Shown: positions 1-8,019 of the stretch, piece after piece
Numbering within the stretch: the first letter of the stretch is position 1
How the letters are laid out: each line of letters opens with the position of its first letter
DNA from: Nitrososphaerota archaeon
GTDB lineage: Archaea > Thermoproteota > Nitrososphaeria > Nitrososphaerales > Gagatemarchaeaceae
Direction: 5' to 3'
NCBI GenBank assembly: GCA_029785085.1
Contig: JAFMAI010000001.1
Coordinates: forward strand, 1-64,000
DNA: 64,000 bases
Position numbers and translations under genes: made by a program
The notes under the pieces: generated by a model
Told to the model about the DNA's origin: nothing
What the model saw: only the letters and a program-made list of their open reading frames with translations
Databases searched by the model: none

Positions 1-186
1 ATGCCGCTCGTAGACCCCGCTGCCGTAGATCTCTGTCAAGGGAGGTATCCGGATGATGGTGAGCCCGTGATCCGTCTCGACGAAAGCGAGCTTGTCACCT
101 TTATGGATGCCATACTTCTTCCGAATAGAAGCTGGGATGTTGACCATGCTCTTGCTCGTCACTGTCGAAGTCTCGGTCATAGCCAT
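1..186 (-). CDS. AbrB/SpoVT-type DNA-binding protein (partial)
   Basis: This frame is not in the ORF track. The complement reads MAMTETSTVTSKSMVNIPAS and continues IRKKYGIHKGDKLAFVE, the swapped-hairpin AbrB/MazE-type DNA-binding fold. It runs off the left edge without a stop, so the C-terminus is missing. Such domains are antitoxin subunits or small archaeal transcription regulators. A TATA-like tract (TTAAATATA on its strand, near 203-212) lies about 20 nt upstream. It is divergent from the PIN gene rather than in operon with it, so a classical VapBC pair is not shown. Confidence 0.75.
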   Translation of the reverse strand, partial: MAMTETSTVTSKSMVNIPASIRKKYGIHKGDKLAFVETDHGLTIIRIPPLTEIYGSGVYERH

Positions 187-249
187 ACAAAATTGCAGAC
201 ACCATATATTTAACTCTCCTCATGGTAAGCGCCCGGGGCAAGTGGGACG

Positions 250-618
250 TTGCAGAAGGTAATCTTCGACAGCAGCTTCCTGATGGCTGTGGCGGAGACG
301 CCGACCACGTGGTTCGAGGACACGACCGAGATCGTCGGGGGGTTCCGTCCCATCCTTCTGGAGTGCGCGAAGTCTGAGTTGGAGAGCCTGGCGTCAGAGG
401 GCGGCAGCAGGGCCCGGACCGCCAGGGTAGCCCTCCAACTCTCTTCAAAGTTCTCCTCGGAGCGGTGCGGGGGCGCCAAGGTGGACGATGAGTTAGTCTC
501 TGCCGCCAAGACATCGGGGGCCGTCGTAGCCACCGTGGACTCTGAGCTCCTTAGGTCCCTGAAAGCAGCCCATGTCGGAGCCATCACCCTCGGCGGCGGC
601 AGGGTACGCCTCGTCTGA
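250..618 (+). CDS. PIN-domain ribonuclease-like protein
   Basis: A 122-residue single-domain protein starting at TTG. The N-terminal strand IFDSSFLM supplies the first acidic residue, LLECAKSELESLA an acidic helix, and the C-terminal half carries DDELVSAAK and ATVDSELLRSL, the spaced acidic residues of a PIN nuclease active site. The closest resemblance is to the Fcf1/VapC9-like archaeal PIN group that cuts RNA, including rRNA precursors. It is followed at 54 nt by nadE. Family assignment is good; the substrate is unknown. Confidence 0.75.
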   Translation: MQKVIFDSSFLMAVAETPTTWFEDTTEIVGGFRPILLECAKSELESLASEGGSRARTARVALQLSSKFSSERCGGAKVDDELVSAAKTSGAVVATVDSELLRSLKAAHVGAITLGGGRVRLV

Positions 619-672
619 CCCTGGCCTCACGTTCTGCAAGCGGTTAAAACGCCGGACTGCGGCGAGGAGGGG

Positions 673-2613
673 GTGGCGCCTAACGGATTAGACCTGGACG
701 CCCCTCTGGAGACGGAGCGCATCTCTGAGTTCATCAGGAGGACAGTCGCCGGGGCAGGGGCCGAGGGGGCGGTGGTCGGGCTGAGCGGTGGCATAGATAG
801 CGCGGTCGTCGGAGCGCTGTGCGTCAGGGCACTGGGGAAGGGCAGAGTCTTTGGTCTGCTCTTGCCATCAGACCACACGCCCAAGGAGGATATGAATGAC
901 GCTCAATCGCTGGTGAAGTCTTGGGGAATAAGGTCGGCGATTGTTAGAATATCCCCTATCCTCGATTCGCTCTTGTCTGTTCTGGGGAACGAAAAAGTCC
1001 GGATGCCGTACGCCAATCTCCAGGCGCGGATAAGAATGAGCATCCTCTATTTCTACGCGAACAAGATGAATTACTTGGTTGCAGGGACTGGCGATCGGAG
1101 TGAGAACCTGCTGGGCTATTTCTGTTACGACGAGAAGACGCGCGTCGTAACCAAGCAAGGTCCGAAGGGAATCGGTGAACTCAAGACAGACGATGTCGTG
1201 TTTTCATTCGACCCCACTACCAAGAAAGTCAAGGAATCGAAGGTCGATGGTGTTTTCGTCTTCGATTACAATGGAGAGATGGTTAACTTCAGGTCTAGAA
1301 ATGCAGACATCATGGTTACCCCGAACCATCGGATGCTTGTTGTTTCATCATCCACCGGAGACTATCAATATGCAAAGCCGGTCTTTCGATCAGCGCAGGA
1401 ATGTCTACGGCGCAAGTATACGGTTGTTCCGATACCCGCAGGCTGGGACGGAGTGGGAGATCTTCCCGCGGAGTTCCAGGTTACTTTCAGCCAAAAACAT
1501 GTTGTTCGGGCGATTTCAGTTCGTATGGAGGATCTGCTCTTTGTCTTCGGGTTGTTCATCGGGGATGGTTGTGCTGTAAAGGGAACGACAGTAGTCCCTG
1601 CGAGGTCCGGCTTGACAAGAGGCGAATATCAGGCGCAGGTTCGAGACACCAAAGGAAGATTCCTCGCTCTTTCACCACAAGTCTCCAGGCCCAGGATGAG
1701 GGCATATGATACGTACGAGACCGACTTCGCGCTCCCGAATTATACCAAAGACGATGCCCGCCAACGACTCATCCGAATCCTCGAGAAGTACGAGATCAGC
1801 TACTCCTTGACGAGAGATTTGGTGAGAATCCCGTCTAAAGGGTTGTTTGACCTGTTCAGTCAGTGCGGATTCGGCGCTCGTCAGAAGCACATCCCCCCAT
1901 GGATACTTGAGTACCCCTCAAACTATCTGACCTTCCTGCTTCACGGCCTAAGGGCTAGCGATGGCAGCAAGGGGAAGGGGGAGGTCTATTGCACAAGCTC
2001 ATCCCGCTTGAAGGACGATTTTGTTCAGTTGTGCGTGAAAATCGGAAGGATGCCCAAAGTCCGAACTAGAGCCCCGAGGACATCAAGGCTGAAGAGTGGC
2101 AAAATCATCAGGTCCTCGGAATCCTACGAAATCATCTATGCCCGCAAGGTGAAGAGGGGCCGCACGATTCGGAATTCCAATGCGAAGAAGGTTCACTACG
2201 AGGGCAAAGTATGGTGTCCGTCAGTCCCTCCGTTTGAGAACATGCTCGTTGAGCGAAATGGCAACTACGTGTTCTGCGGCAATACCAAGTTCGGGGACGG
2301 CGGGGCCGACTTCCTCCCTATAGTCCACCTCTACAAGACCCAGACCCGCCAGCTCGGGGCCCACCTGGGCCTGCCCAGGCGCGTCGTCGACAAACCGGCT
2401 TCCCCCCAGCTCTGGCCGGGCCAGAGGGCCAGCGACGAGCTCCCGGCCGAATACGACAGGCTGGACGTCGCCCTCCACCGCCTCTTCGACCTGAAGACGG
2501 GCGTTGACGAGGCCGCAGCCGACGCAGGGCTCCCAAGGAGCGCGGTCAGGAAGGCCCTGGAGATGCACCGCAAGTCCGCCCATAAGAGGGCCCTCCCCCC
2601 TTCACTGGGATGA
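673..2613 (+). CDS. nadE: NH3-dependent NAD+ synthetase, interrupted by an intein
   Basis: NadE adenylates nicotinic acid adenine dinucleotide and amidates it with ammonia to give NAD+. The N-extein (residues 1-150) has the ATP-pyrophosphatase P-loop LSGGIDSAVVG and the NadE motif AGTGDRSENLLGYF; the C-extein resumes as TKFGDGGADFLPI and KPASPQLWPGQ. Joined exteins give 259 residues, the usual length of an ammonia-dependent enzyme with no glutaminase domain. Residues 151-537 are an intein. The GTG start is directly preceded by a purine-rich GAGGAGGG. Confidence 0.95.
   Translation: MAPNGLDLDAPLETERISEFIRRTVAGAGAEGAVVGLSGGIDSAVVGALCVRALGKGRVFGLLLPSDHTPKEDMNDAQSLVKSWGIRSAIVRISPILDSLLSVLGNEKVRMPYANLQARIRMSILYFYANKMNYLVAGTGDRSENLLGYFCYDEKTRVVTKQGPKGIGELKTDDVVFSFDPTTKKVKESKVDGVFVFDYNGEMVNFRSRNADIMVTPNHRMLVVSSSTGDYQYAKPVFRSAQECLRRKYTVVPIPAGWDGVGDLPAEFQVTFSQKHVVRAISVRMEDLLFVFGLFIGDGCAVKGTTVVPARSGLTRGEYQAQVRDTKGRFLALSPQVSRPRMRAYDTYETDFALPNYTKDDARQRLIRILEKYEISYSLTRDLVRIPSKGLFDLFSQCGFGARQKHIPPWILEYPSNYLTFLLHGLRASDGSKGKGEVYCTSSSRLKDDFVQLCVKIGRMPKVRTRAPRTSRLKSGKIIRSSESYEIIYARKVKRGRTIRNSNAKKVHYEGKVWCPSVPPFENMLVERNGNYVFCGNTKFGDGGADFLPIVHLYKTQTRQLGAHLGLPRRVVDKPASPQLWPGQRASDELPAEYDRLDVALHRLFDLKTGVDEAAADAGLPRSAVRKALEMHRKSAHKRALPPSLG
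1123..2283 (+). mobile_element. Intein with LAGLIDADG homing endonuclease in NadE
   Basis: A 387-residue in-frame insertion starting with Cys151 (GYF|CYDEKTRVV) and ending VFCGN|T. Block B is present as VTPNHRMLV (TxxH). Two dodecapeptide motifs, VFGLFIGDG and LLHGLRASDG, mark a DOD-type endonuclease with Asp298 and Asp430 in precursor numbering. The last residue is Asn and the +1 extein residue Thr, as splicing needs, but the penultimate residue is Gly instead of the common His. It breaks the conserved NadE loop between GYF and TKFGDGG. Confidence 0.93.
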
Positions 2614-2688
2614 AGGGGGCGTTCGTCTCATGTCAGCCAAAGATTAAAATCGCTGAGCCGAAGGGGTGCCCAGGTTTCTGGATAATTC

Positions 2689-3273
2689 ATGTTTGAGCTT
2701 GTGAACCTCGAAGATGTGGTTAGGGTGCCTCCGGACCGGTTCGGCTCCCCCCTCGAAAAGGTGGCAATGGACCTGCTGAAGCTGAAGTATGAGAGCACCA
2801 TCAACCCAGACCACGGGTACCTGGTCCTGGTCACCAAGGTTGACGTGGACAAAGTGGGGAAGATCATAGCAGGGGACGGCGCGACATACCACAGGGTGAG
2901 GTTCGAAGTCCTCTCGTTCTACCCGCTGAAGCAGGAGATAGTCGAAGGGGAGATAGTCGAGGTGACGGACTTCGGCGCCTTCGTCAGGATAGGGCCGGCT
3001 GACGCTCTCCTCCACCTCAGCCAGATCATGGACGACTACCTTACCAGCGACGTGAAGTCAGGCATCATCACGGCGTCCCAGAGTAAGAGGACGCTCCGCG
3101 TCGGGAGCAAGGTGAGGGTCAGGATCACTGCCGTGAGCCTCGGCCATGGCATCTCCATGGGGAAGATAGGGGTGACCTGCAGACAGCCATTCCTGGGAGC
3201 GGTGGAGTGGATCGAAGAAGAGGTGGCCAAGGCCGGCAAGGCGCGCAAGGCAGCTGAGCGGGCGGAGAAGTAG
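2689..3273 (+). CDS. rpoE1: DNA-directed RNA polymerase subunit E' (Rpb7 homologue)
   Basis: The 194-residue protein has an N-terminal Rpb7 tip domain (residues 1-80, LVNLEDVVRVPPDRFG) and a C-terminal S1/OB domain (GEIVEVTDFGAFVRIGPAD). With RpoF it forms the RNAP stalk that helps open the promoter and bind the emerging transcript. The spt4 gene follows after 5 nt, the standard archaeal arrangement. The C-terminus ends in a short Ala/Lys/Glu-rich tail. Confidence 0.97.
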   Translation: MFELVNLEDVVRVPPDRFGSPLEKVAMDLLKLKYESTINPDHGYLVLVTKVDVDKVGKIIAGDGATYHRVRFEVLSFYPLKQEIVEGEIVEVTDFGAFVRIGPADALLHLSQIMDDYLTSDVKSGIITASQSKRTLRVGSKVRVRITAVSLGHGISMGKIGVTCRQPFLGAVEWIEEEVAKAGKARKAAERAEK

Positions 3274-3278
3274 GCGCC

Positions 3279-3464
3279 ATGAAAGAACTGGCCTGCCGCA
3301 AGTGCAGGATGCTGACGACCGAGAAGGCGTGTCCCAACGACGGCTCCACCGAGCTCAGCAACGAGTGGTCGGGGCTCATTGTGATAATCAATGCCGAGAA
3401 GTCCCAAGTCGCAAAGACCTTGGGAATCACGAGGCCAGGCCGCTATGCCCTCAAGGTAAGCTAG
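3279..3464 (+). CDS. spt4: Transcription elongation factor Spt4 (RpoE'')
   Basis: A 61-residue protein with the Spt4 pattern: CRKC zinc knuckle, GSTELSNEWSGLIVIINAEKS and a C-terminal GRYALKV strand. It pairs with the Spt5 NGN domain to keep RNAP processive. The second knuckle reads ACPNDGS, so only one of the usual two C-terminal cysteines is present. It lies between rpoE1 and the DUF359 gene in a tight operon, which agrees with the assignment. Confidence 0.93.
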   Translation: MKELACRKCRMLTTEKACPNDGSTELSNEWSGLIVIINAEKSQVAKTLGITRPGRYALKVS

Positions 3465-3468
3465 GCCC

Positions 3469-3987
3469 TTGGCCAGGGCGTTCAAGCTCCCCGAGACCCT
3501 GAGGCCGAGGCTGTCGGAGCCCCTCGGACATGTGTTTGGCCCTCAGGAGACGGCCGGGAAGGAGTTCATCGGACTTGCCCAGGACGCGTCCATGGTCATC
3601 ACCGTCGGGGACAAGGTGACAGAAACGCTGTATGCCCTCGGCGTGACACCTGCTGTTCACGTGGTCGACGGCGTGGAGCGGAGGTCGAAGAGGGCACCCC
3701 CCGAAGTCCCCTATGCAAGACTGGTTAATGTGAGCAACCCTGCTGGAGGGCTGACCCAGAGCGCCATCGACGGGATGAGGGAGGCGTTTGCTGGGGGCAA
3801 GCCGGTCCGGGTGCTGGTCGACGGTGAGGAGGACCTCATGGCGATGCTCGCCATAGCGATGGCCCCGGTCTCCGCCGTTGTCTTCTATGGGCAGCCCGGA
3901 GCCGGGGTGGTAGCCGTCAAGGTCAACGGGGTGTCGAAGTCGAGGAACAGGACCATACTGTCAGAGATGGGCATCGAGAGGCTGTAG
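3469..3987 (+). CDS. GTP-dependent dephospho-CoA kinase (DUF359 family)
   Basis: A 172-residue DUF359 protein. The family is the archaeal dephospho-CoA kinase that uses GTP for the last step of coenzyme A synthesis. Visible family features are VITVGDKVTETLYALG, HVVDGVERR, the VSNPAG segment and VLVDGEEDLMAMLAI. The TTG start is 5 nt after the spt4 stop. The Spt4-DUF359-S24e order is common in archaea. Confidence 0.92.
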   Translation: MARAFKLPETLRPRLSEPLGHVFGPQETAGKEFIGLAQDASMVITVGDKVTETLYALGVTPAVHVVDGVERRSKRAPPEVPYARLVNVSNPAGGLTQSAIDGMREAFAGGKPVRVLVDGEEDLMAMLAIAMAPVSAVVFYGQPGAGVVAVKVNGVSKSRNRTILSEMGIERL

Positions 3988-4029
3988 AGGCCTCAACTTA
4001 ATATCCTCGCGAAATTCGGGTGCTCCGGT

Positions 4030-4374
4030 TTGCAGGTAGAGAAGAAGTCCCAGTCAAAGGTCCTCGACAGGTCCTACGTAGAGCTGTCGCTGGAGGACAG
4101 GGCGGGGAAGATCTCGAGGAAGGAGGCCATCGCGGCCGTGGCCCAGGAGATGGGTGTCCCTGCGGAGAACGTAGCGATCATCAGGATTGACGGCCAGTCC
4201 GGGACGACCAAGCTGCTGGGCAAGTTCTACGTCTACGGCTCTCCGGAGTCCAAGAAGCGGATCCACCTCCGCTACCTCGACGAGAGGACGCTCTCGAAGG
4301 AGGAACGTGAGAAGCTAAAACAGGAGAGGAAGAAGAAAGCTGCCGCGCCGGCGGCCGCCGGGGCTAAGAAGTAG
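4030..4374 (+). CDS. rps24e: Ribosomal protein S24e
   Basis: A 114-residue small-subunit protein, starting at TTG after a TATA-like TTAATATCC near 4005. It carries the S24e core (SRKEAIAAVAQEMGVPAENVAIIRI and FYVYGSPESKKR). The C-terminus extends into a Lys/Ala-rich tail. The S27ae gene begins 2 nt downstream, the usual pairing. Confidence 0.95.
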   Translation: MQVEKKSQSKVLDRSYVELSLEDRAGKISRKEAIAAVAQEMGVPAENVAIIRIDGQSGTTKLLGKFYVYGSPESKKRIHLRYLDERTLSKEEREKLKQERKKKAAAPAAAGAKK

Positions 4375-4376
4375 CC

Positions 4377-4649
4377 ATGTCTAAGCAGCCTGCCCCAGCG
4401 CCAGCGCCCGCTCCTGCGCCTGCCGAGGCCGCGGCGCCAGTCGAGGAGAAGAAGCCAGAGAAGAAGGAGAAGCCGAAGGCCCCGAAGCGGAGGATACAGG
4501 TTCACAAGCTCTACAAGGCGGATGATGGCTCGCTGACCAGGCTGAGGAAGGAGTGCCCCAGGTGCGGCAGGGGATACTTCATGGCCCAGCACGGCGACCG
4601 GCATACCTGCGGCCACTGCGGGTTCACGACATACGCCTCGAAGGCATAG
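4377..4649 (+). CDS. rps27ae: Ribosomal protein S27ae
   Basis: The C-terminal 50 residues are a standard S27ae zinc ribbon, CPRCG and CGHCG separated by a GDRHT segment. The first 38 residues are an added low-complexity Pro/Ala repeat followed by Lys/Glu runs, in the place where eukaryotic S27a carries ubiquitin; nothing ubiquitin-like is present. It is the last gene of the rpoE1-spt4-DUF359-S24e-S27ae operon and faces the kinase gene tail to tail. Confidence 0.95.
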   Translation: MSKQPAPAPAPAPAPAEAAAPVEEKKPEKKEKPKAPKRRIQVHKLYKADDGSLTRLRKECPRCGRGYFMAQHGDRHTCGHCGFTTYASKA

Positions 4650-4720
4650 AGCAGATTCCTCTCGAAATCGCCATCGGTCCACTCTGGCGGCCGTGGATGC
4701 ACCATCTACGCCCAGAAGGA

Positions 4721-6346
4721 CTAGGCGTAGGTTGACATCAGCTCTCTGAGCATCTTTGCCATGGCCGGGGTGAGGAAGGGCCTGAATGGCCCGAAGTACT
4801 TGGCCCCCCTCGCCTTCGCCACCCGCGACCTGTCCCCTTCCCTGACATAGGAGTCGAGGAAGGCGACGGCCACCGCCTTCATCGCGTTTTCCCTGTTGGA
4901 GAGCTTTGCGGTGTAGTACAGGAACTCGGCCAAGTCCCAGGCCTGGTCCCCGCCTGGGTATGCCTGCTCCAGGTCCGTGAGATAGAGCCCCTCTCCAGAG
5001 ACGATGACATTGCTCGGCTTGGCATCCCCCAGCGCCATCCCCCAGCCGTGGATCCTGGCCATCAGGGCCCCGTAGGAGCCAGCCTGCGGGAGGGGGGCGC
5101 CCTCCCCCTTCAGGAAGGCGTTGATCTCTGACGCTAGCGTCGGGCCCTTGACGAACTCTTTCACGAGGATTCGCTCCGCGGGAGCGACAGCGACGACCGC
5201 AGGCACGAGGACCCCCCTGGCCCTCAGGGTGAGGGTCGCCCCGTATTCGCGGTCCATCCGTGTGAGAGGCCCGGCGCTGAACTTGTTCGCAGCGGATGCC
5301 CAGATCCCCAGGAGGGCCCACTTGAGGGACCTCACGTCGGTGTAGTTCTTGACCACCACTGACCTCTCATCTTCGCCAGCCCTGAAGGTGAGGACCCTCG
5401 TGGTGGAGTAGGGCTCCCCGATGTCCTTCTCCGTGGCAGAGTAGGTGTCGAGCCCCAGCAGGCGAGCCAGTTCCTTCACGAGGAAGGACGCGTCGGGGAT
5501 TATGGCTCCCTCGTCCAGCCTGAGCAGCGAGCGTGGAACATCCAGGGGGACGAACCGGGGGGGCGCCTCTCTCATCCGCCTCAGCTTCGACAGCGCCTCC
5601 CTGCTGAACACAGAGGGCCCTACCCTGCCGGCGTAGCCATGGACAGCGTACTGGGCCACCCCCCTCGCGGTGACGGAGAAGAGCGACTGCACCCTGGTGA
5701 ACGCGTCTCCTTTCAGCTTCTCGGGGACGAGCCTCACGCCGTCGGGGCCGGCGATGAGGAACCCCCGCGGCTGGAGCGCCTCGGCGGCGGCACGGAACCC
5801 GGCCACTGACTCCGCCCGGTTAGCGTCCCCCAGCCTCGAGGTGTAGGTATGGACATAGCTGTAGAGTGCAGGGGGGTAGATGGCTGCGCGCCTGTGGAGC
5901 TTGTCGAAGAGGAAGTAGTCGTAGGGGACCATCAGGCGGCTCCCGAACTCCCCGTAGTCTGAGGAGAGGTCGAGGAGGGCCTCGACTATCACCCTTTTCT
6001 TGTACTCGTGCTCGACCGTCCGGAACAGCTCCGGGTTGGATAGCGGCTCGTAGGCGTTGAGCAGCCTCCCCACTACGAACTCCCCGAGGTAGGACGACCG
6101 GGCATCCTGGACCAGCATGTCTTCGTCTACGATGAGCGCTGACGCCTCGACCGGGTCGCTAACGTATCTGTACCGCACCCCCTCCCTGAAGCGCTTCGAC
6201 ACGATGATGATGTCGTAGTCTGAGTCGGGCCTGGCGTACCCAGCGACCTTTGAGCCGTAGGCCGCGACCCCTGAAGTCTTTGAAGGGTCCACCAGCGCAG
6301 CCGCGAGCCTCTCCACGGTGGCCCGCTCCTCCGCTGTCAGCCTCAA
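4721..6346 (-). CDS. Nucleotidyltransferase-Bud32-like kinase fusion protein
   Basis: A 541-residue two-domain protein. Residues about 25-100 are a minimal nucleotidyltransferase with YGS and the metal-binding DSDYDIII (Asp41/43/45). Residues about 330-541 are an ABC1/RIO/Bud32-type kinase with VVVKNYTD, LVKEFVKGPTL, the catalytic-loop equivalent LGDAKPSN (about 440-446) and the metal-binding TDLEQAY (about 457). The TTG start overlaps the metallopeptidase stop (TTGA), so translation is probably coupled. It sits beside S27ae, where many archaea carry KEOPS genes, but the NTase domain sets it apart from plain Bud32. Substrate unknown. Confidence 0.8.
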   Translation of the reverse strand: MRLTAEERATVERLAAALVDPSKTSGVAAYGSKVAGYARPDSDYDIIIVSKRFREGVRYRYVSDPVEASALIVDEDMLVQDARSSYLGEFVVGRLLNAYEPLSNPELFRTVEHEYKKRVIVEALLDLSSDYGEFGSRLMVPYDYFLFDKLHRRAAIYPPALYSYVHTYTSRLGDANRAESVAGFRAAAEALQPRGFLIAGPDGVRLVPEKLKGDAFTRVQSLFSVTARGVAQYAVHGYAGRVGPSVFSREALSKLRRMREAPPRFVPLDVPRSLLRLDEGAIIPDASFLVKELARLLGLDTYSATEKDIGEPYSTTRVLTFRAGEDERSVVVKNYTDVRSLKWALLGIWASAANKFSAGPLTRMDREYGATLTLRARGVLVPAVVAVAPAERILVKEFVKGPTLASEINAFLKGEGAPLPQAGSYGALMARIHGWGMALGDAKPSNVIVSGEGLYLTDLEQAYPGGDQAWDLAEFLYYTAKLSNRENAMKAVAVAFLDSYVREGDRSRVAKARGAKYFGPFRPFLTPAMAKMLRELMSTYA

Positions 6347-7029
6347 GGGCTGGCCTTCTTTTTGAGCTCGGCCACCTTCGCCAGGACTGCCGGGTCGAAC
6401 CTCGTGGCCGCCACAGCCTCCATCGAGAGGCTGACCCTGTTCTCTTCCGGCCCTACCAGGCGGACGGGGAGGTTCTTCGCTATCCAGGCAGCCCCCACCT
6501 TCTTGTTGAGGGCTTCGTCAGACAGCTCGTTCTTGAACTTCCGACTGACCAACGAGACGAGGGCCTTGTCGGCGAAGATCAGTTTGGGCGGGACCACCCG
6601 CTCTGCGTCGGCGAAAGCCGCCTCGTACAGGGTGGTAGCAGTTTCGTCGCTGGTGACGTTGGTAGTGCTAAGCTTCCGGACTAGGTCGACGTAGTGGGTG
6701 AACTCGTGGGCGGCGACCGCGTCCATGGTCCCCTTGGTCCCGAAGGCGATGAGGGCGGCGGTGAACTGCACCAGGATCAGGACGCTCCCGTTCACGGCGG
6801 CGGGGACCACCCTGGCGAAGAGCACCCCCATCTGGCCGTACTCGCTCCCTGACTTCGAGACGGGGAGCGTCGGCTCTACGTAGTAGGGAGGGTAGCGGAG
6901 GCCGCTGGCTTTCTCGACCCGCTCCACCGCTGCCTGGAGGTACTTCATCCTCAGCCGCACCTTCTTGGCCAGCGCCCTGGGAACCTTCTCCTGAGCCACG
7001 GCCTGGTCGAGTAGGATCAGCGGGTCCAA
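6343..7029 (-). CDS. Putative zinc metallopeptidase (HExxH)
   Basis: A 228-residue soluble protein with AAHEFTHYVD (His108-Glu109-xx-His112), the zinc-binding and catalytic motif of gluzincin or related peptidases. A downstream TLYEAAFADAERV helix could give the third ligand. The N-terminal third is helical and basic. It starts at TTG and is translationally coupled to the NTase-kinase gene. I do not recognise the exact family, and the substrate cannot be inferred. Confidence 0.6.
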   Translation of the reverse strand: MDPLILLDQAVAQEKVPRALAKKVRLRMKYLQAAVERVEKASGLRYPPYYVEPTLPVSKSGSEYGQMGVLFARVVPAAVNGSVLILVQFTAALIAFGTKGTMDAVAAHEFTHYVDLVRKLSTTNVTSDETATTLYEAAFADAERVVPPKLIFADKALVSLVSRKFKNELSDEALNKKVGAAWIAKNLPVRLVGPEENRVSLSMEAVAATRFDPAVLAKVAELKKKASP

Positions 7030-7069
7030 CTGGGCGCGACCTCGTCCCGGTGCATATGAACCTTAGGCG

Positions 7070-7528
7070 TCACTCGATGAGCCTGAAGCTGACAGGGGGG
7101 TAACGCCTGGAGACCTCCATGAACACCTCGGTGTGCATCACCCCGGGTATCTTCCCTATCACGTCGTAGACCGCCCTGTGCAGCTCGTCCAGGGACTTTC
7201 CTCTGAGGTTGACGATGACGTCGAACCGGCCGGTCACCTCCCTGACGAGCCTGACCCCCTCCGCCTTCTCGACCTCGTTCAGAATCGACTCCCTCAGCTT
7301 TGGGTCGATGTTGAGCCCTGCCAGCGCCCCAGCCTGCATGCCGAGCATGTCCTCGTTCACCTGCACCGTGAACCGTTCTATGACCCCCCTCTTCTGCAGG
7401 CGCTTTATCCTGCTGTACAGCACGGAGAGGTTGATCCCGAGCTCCTTGCTGAGCCGGGGGACGGACACCGACGCGTCTGCATGAAGGGACGAGAGTATCT
7501 TCATGTCTAGCTCGTCCAGTCTGGCCAA
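7070..7528 (-). CDS. Lrp/AsnC-family transcriptional regulator
   Basis: A 152-residue protein with an N-terminal helix-turn-helix (LDMKILSSLHAD, LSKELGINLSVLYSRIKRLQ) and a C-terminal RAM ligand-binding domain (VREVTGRFDVIVNLRG, IGKIPGVMHTEVFMEV). This is the common Lrp architecture, which binds amino acids and oligomerises. It starts at TTG, 40 nt upstream of the metallopeptidase start on the same strand. The regulon is unknown. Confidence 0.93.
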   Translation of the reverse strand: MARLDELDMKILSSLHADASVSVPRLSKELGINLSVLYSRIKRLQKRGVIERFTVQVNEDMLGMQAGALAGLNIDPKLRESILNEVEKAEGVRLVREVTGRFDVIVNLRGKSLDELHRAVYDVIGKIPGVMHTEVFMEVSRRYPPVSFRLIE

Positions 7529-7625
7529 GTCTGATCCTGAAGGCCCTCTCCGTCCTTCTAGATATTTCTGCTTTTCAGGCTGAGAGTTCGCGAGTTTTGG
7601 CAGAAACCTGCTGTGACTTTAGCGT

Positions 7626-7985
7626 CTAGCTGACCTTCGTGGACTCGTCCACGCGCTTGGCGTTCACCTGGAACGTCTCCTCAGTTATGGTGTTCCCCCT
7701 CACCAGCTTGCGCCTCTTGGACCCGTCTTCTTTCGTCCTGTACCCCACCCCTTTGGTCAAGAGGACGTAGTTTTTCCCCCCGCCCATGGTGTCTGCGCGC
7801 ATGGGGAACCCTGCCTTGTCGCTCCCGCCGGTGATCATTATCTTCCCGGTCAGCCCGATGGTGGCCCCGTCCAGGACGTTCCCTATCTTCCTCCCGACCA
7901 GGAGCTGGGCTGGGGTGTCTTTGAGTTCCTGGGCCTCTGACTTGCCGGTCTTGGGGTCCGAGAGGACCAGCTTGAAGCTGACCAT
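7626..7985 (-). CDS. rps6e: Ribosomal protein S6e
   Basis: A 119-residue archaeal-length S6e, recognised by VLDGATIGLTGKIMITGGSDKAGFPMR (motif shown in part) and the GYRTKEDGSKRRKLVRGNTI segment. It belongs to the small subunit. It lies 34 nt downstream of the aIF5B gene on the same strand and is the last member of the L24e-Ndk-aIF5B-S6e run. The eukaryotic phosphorylated tail is absent, as expected for archaea. Confidence 0.96.
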   Translation of the reverse strand: MVSFKLVLSDPKTGKSEAQELKDTPAQLLVGRKIGNVLDGATIGLTGKIMITGGSDKAGFPMRADTMGGGKNYVLLTKGVGYRTKEDGSKRRKLVRGNTITEETFQVNAKRVDESTKVS

Positions 7986-8019
7986 TGGAATCGGCTCCGA
8001 CTACAGCGGGTAATTAAGT

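Noticed and set aside
4272-5321. 349-residue ORF on the minus strand (also 8077-9315, 412 residues, plus strand)
   Set aside because: Long open frames opposite high-GC genes. They lie fully within S27ae/NTase-kinase and aIF5B, and their Gly/Arg/His-rich composition is typical of shadow frames.
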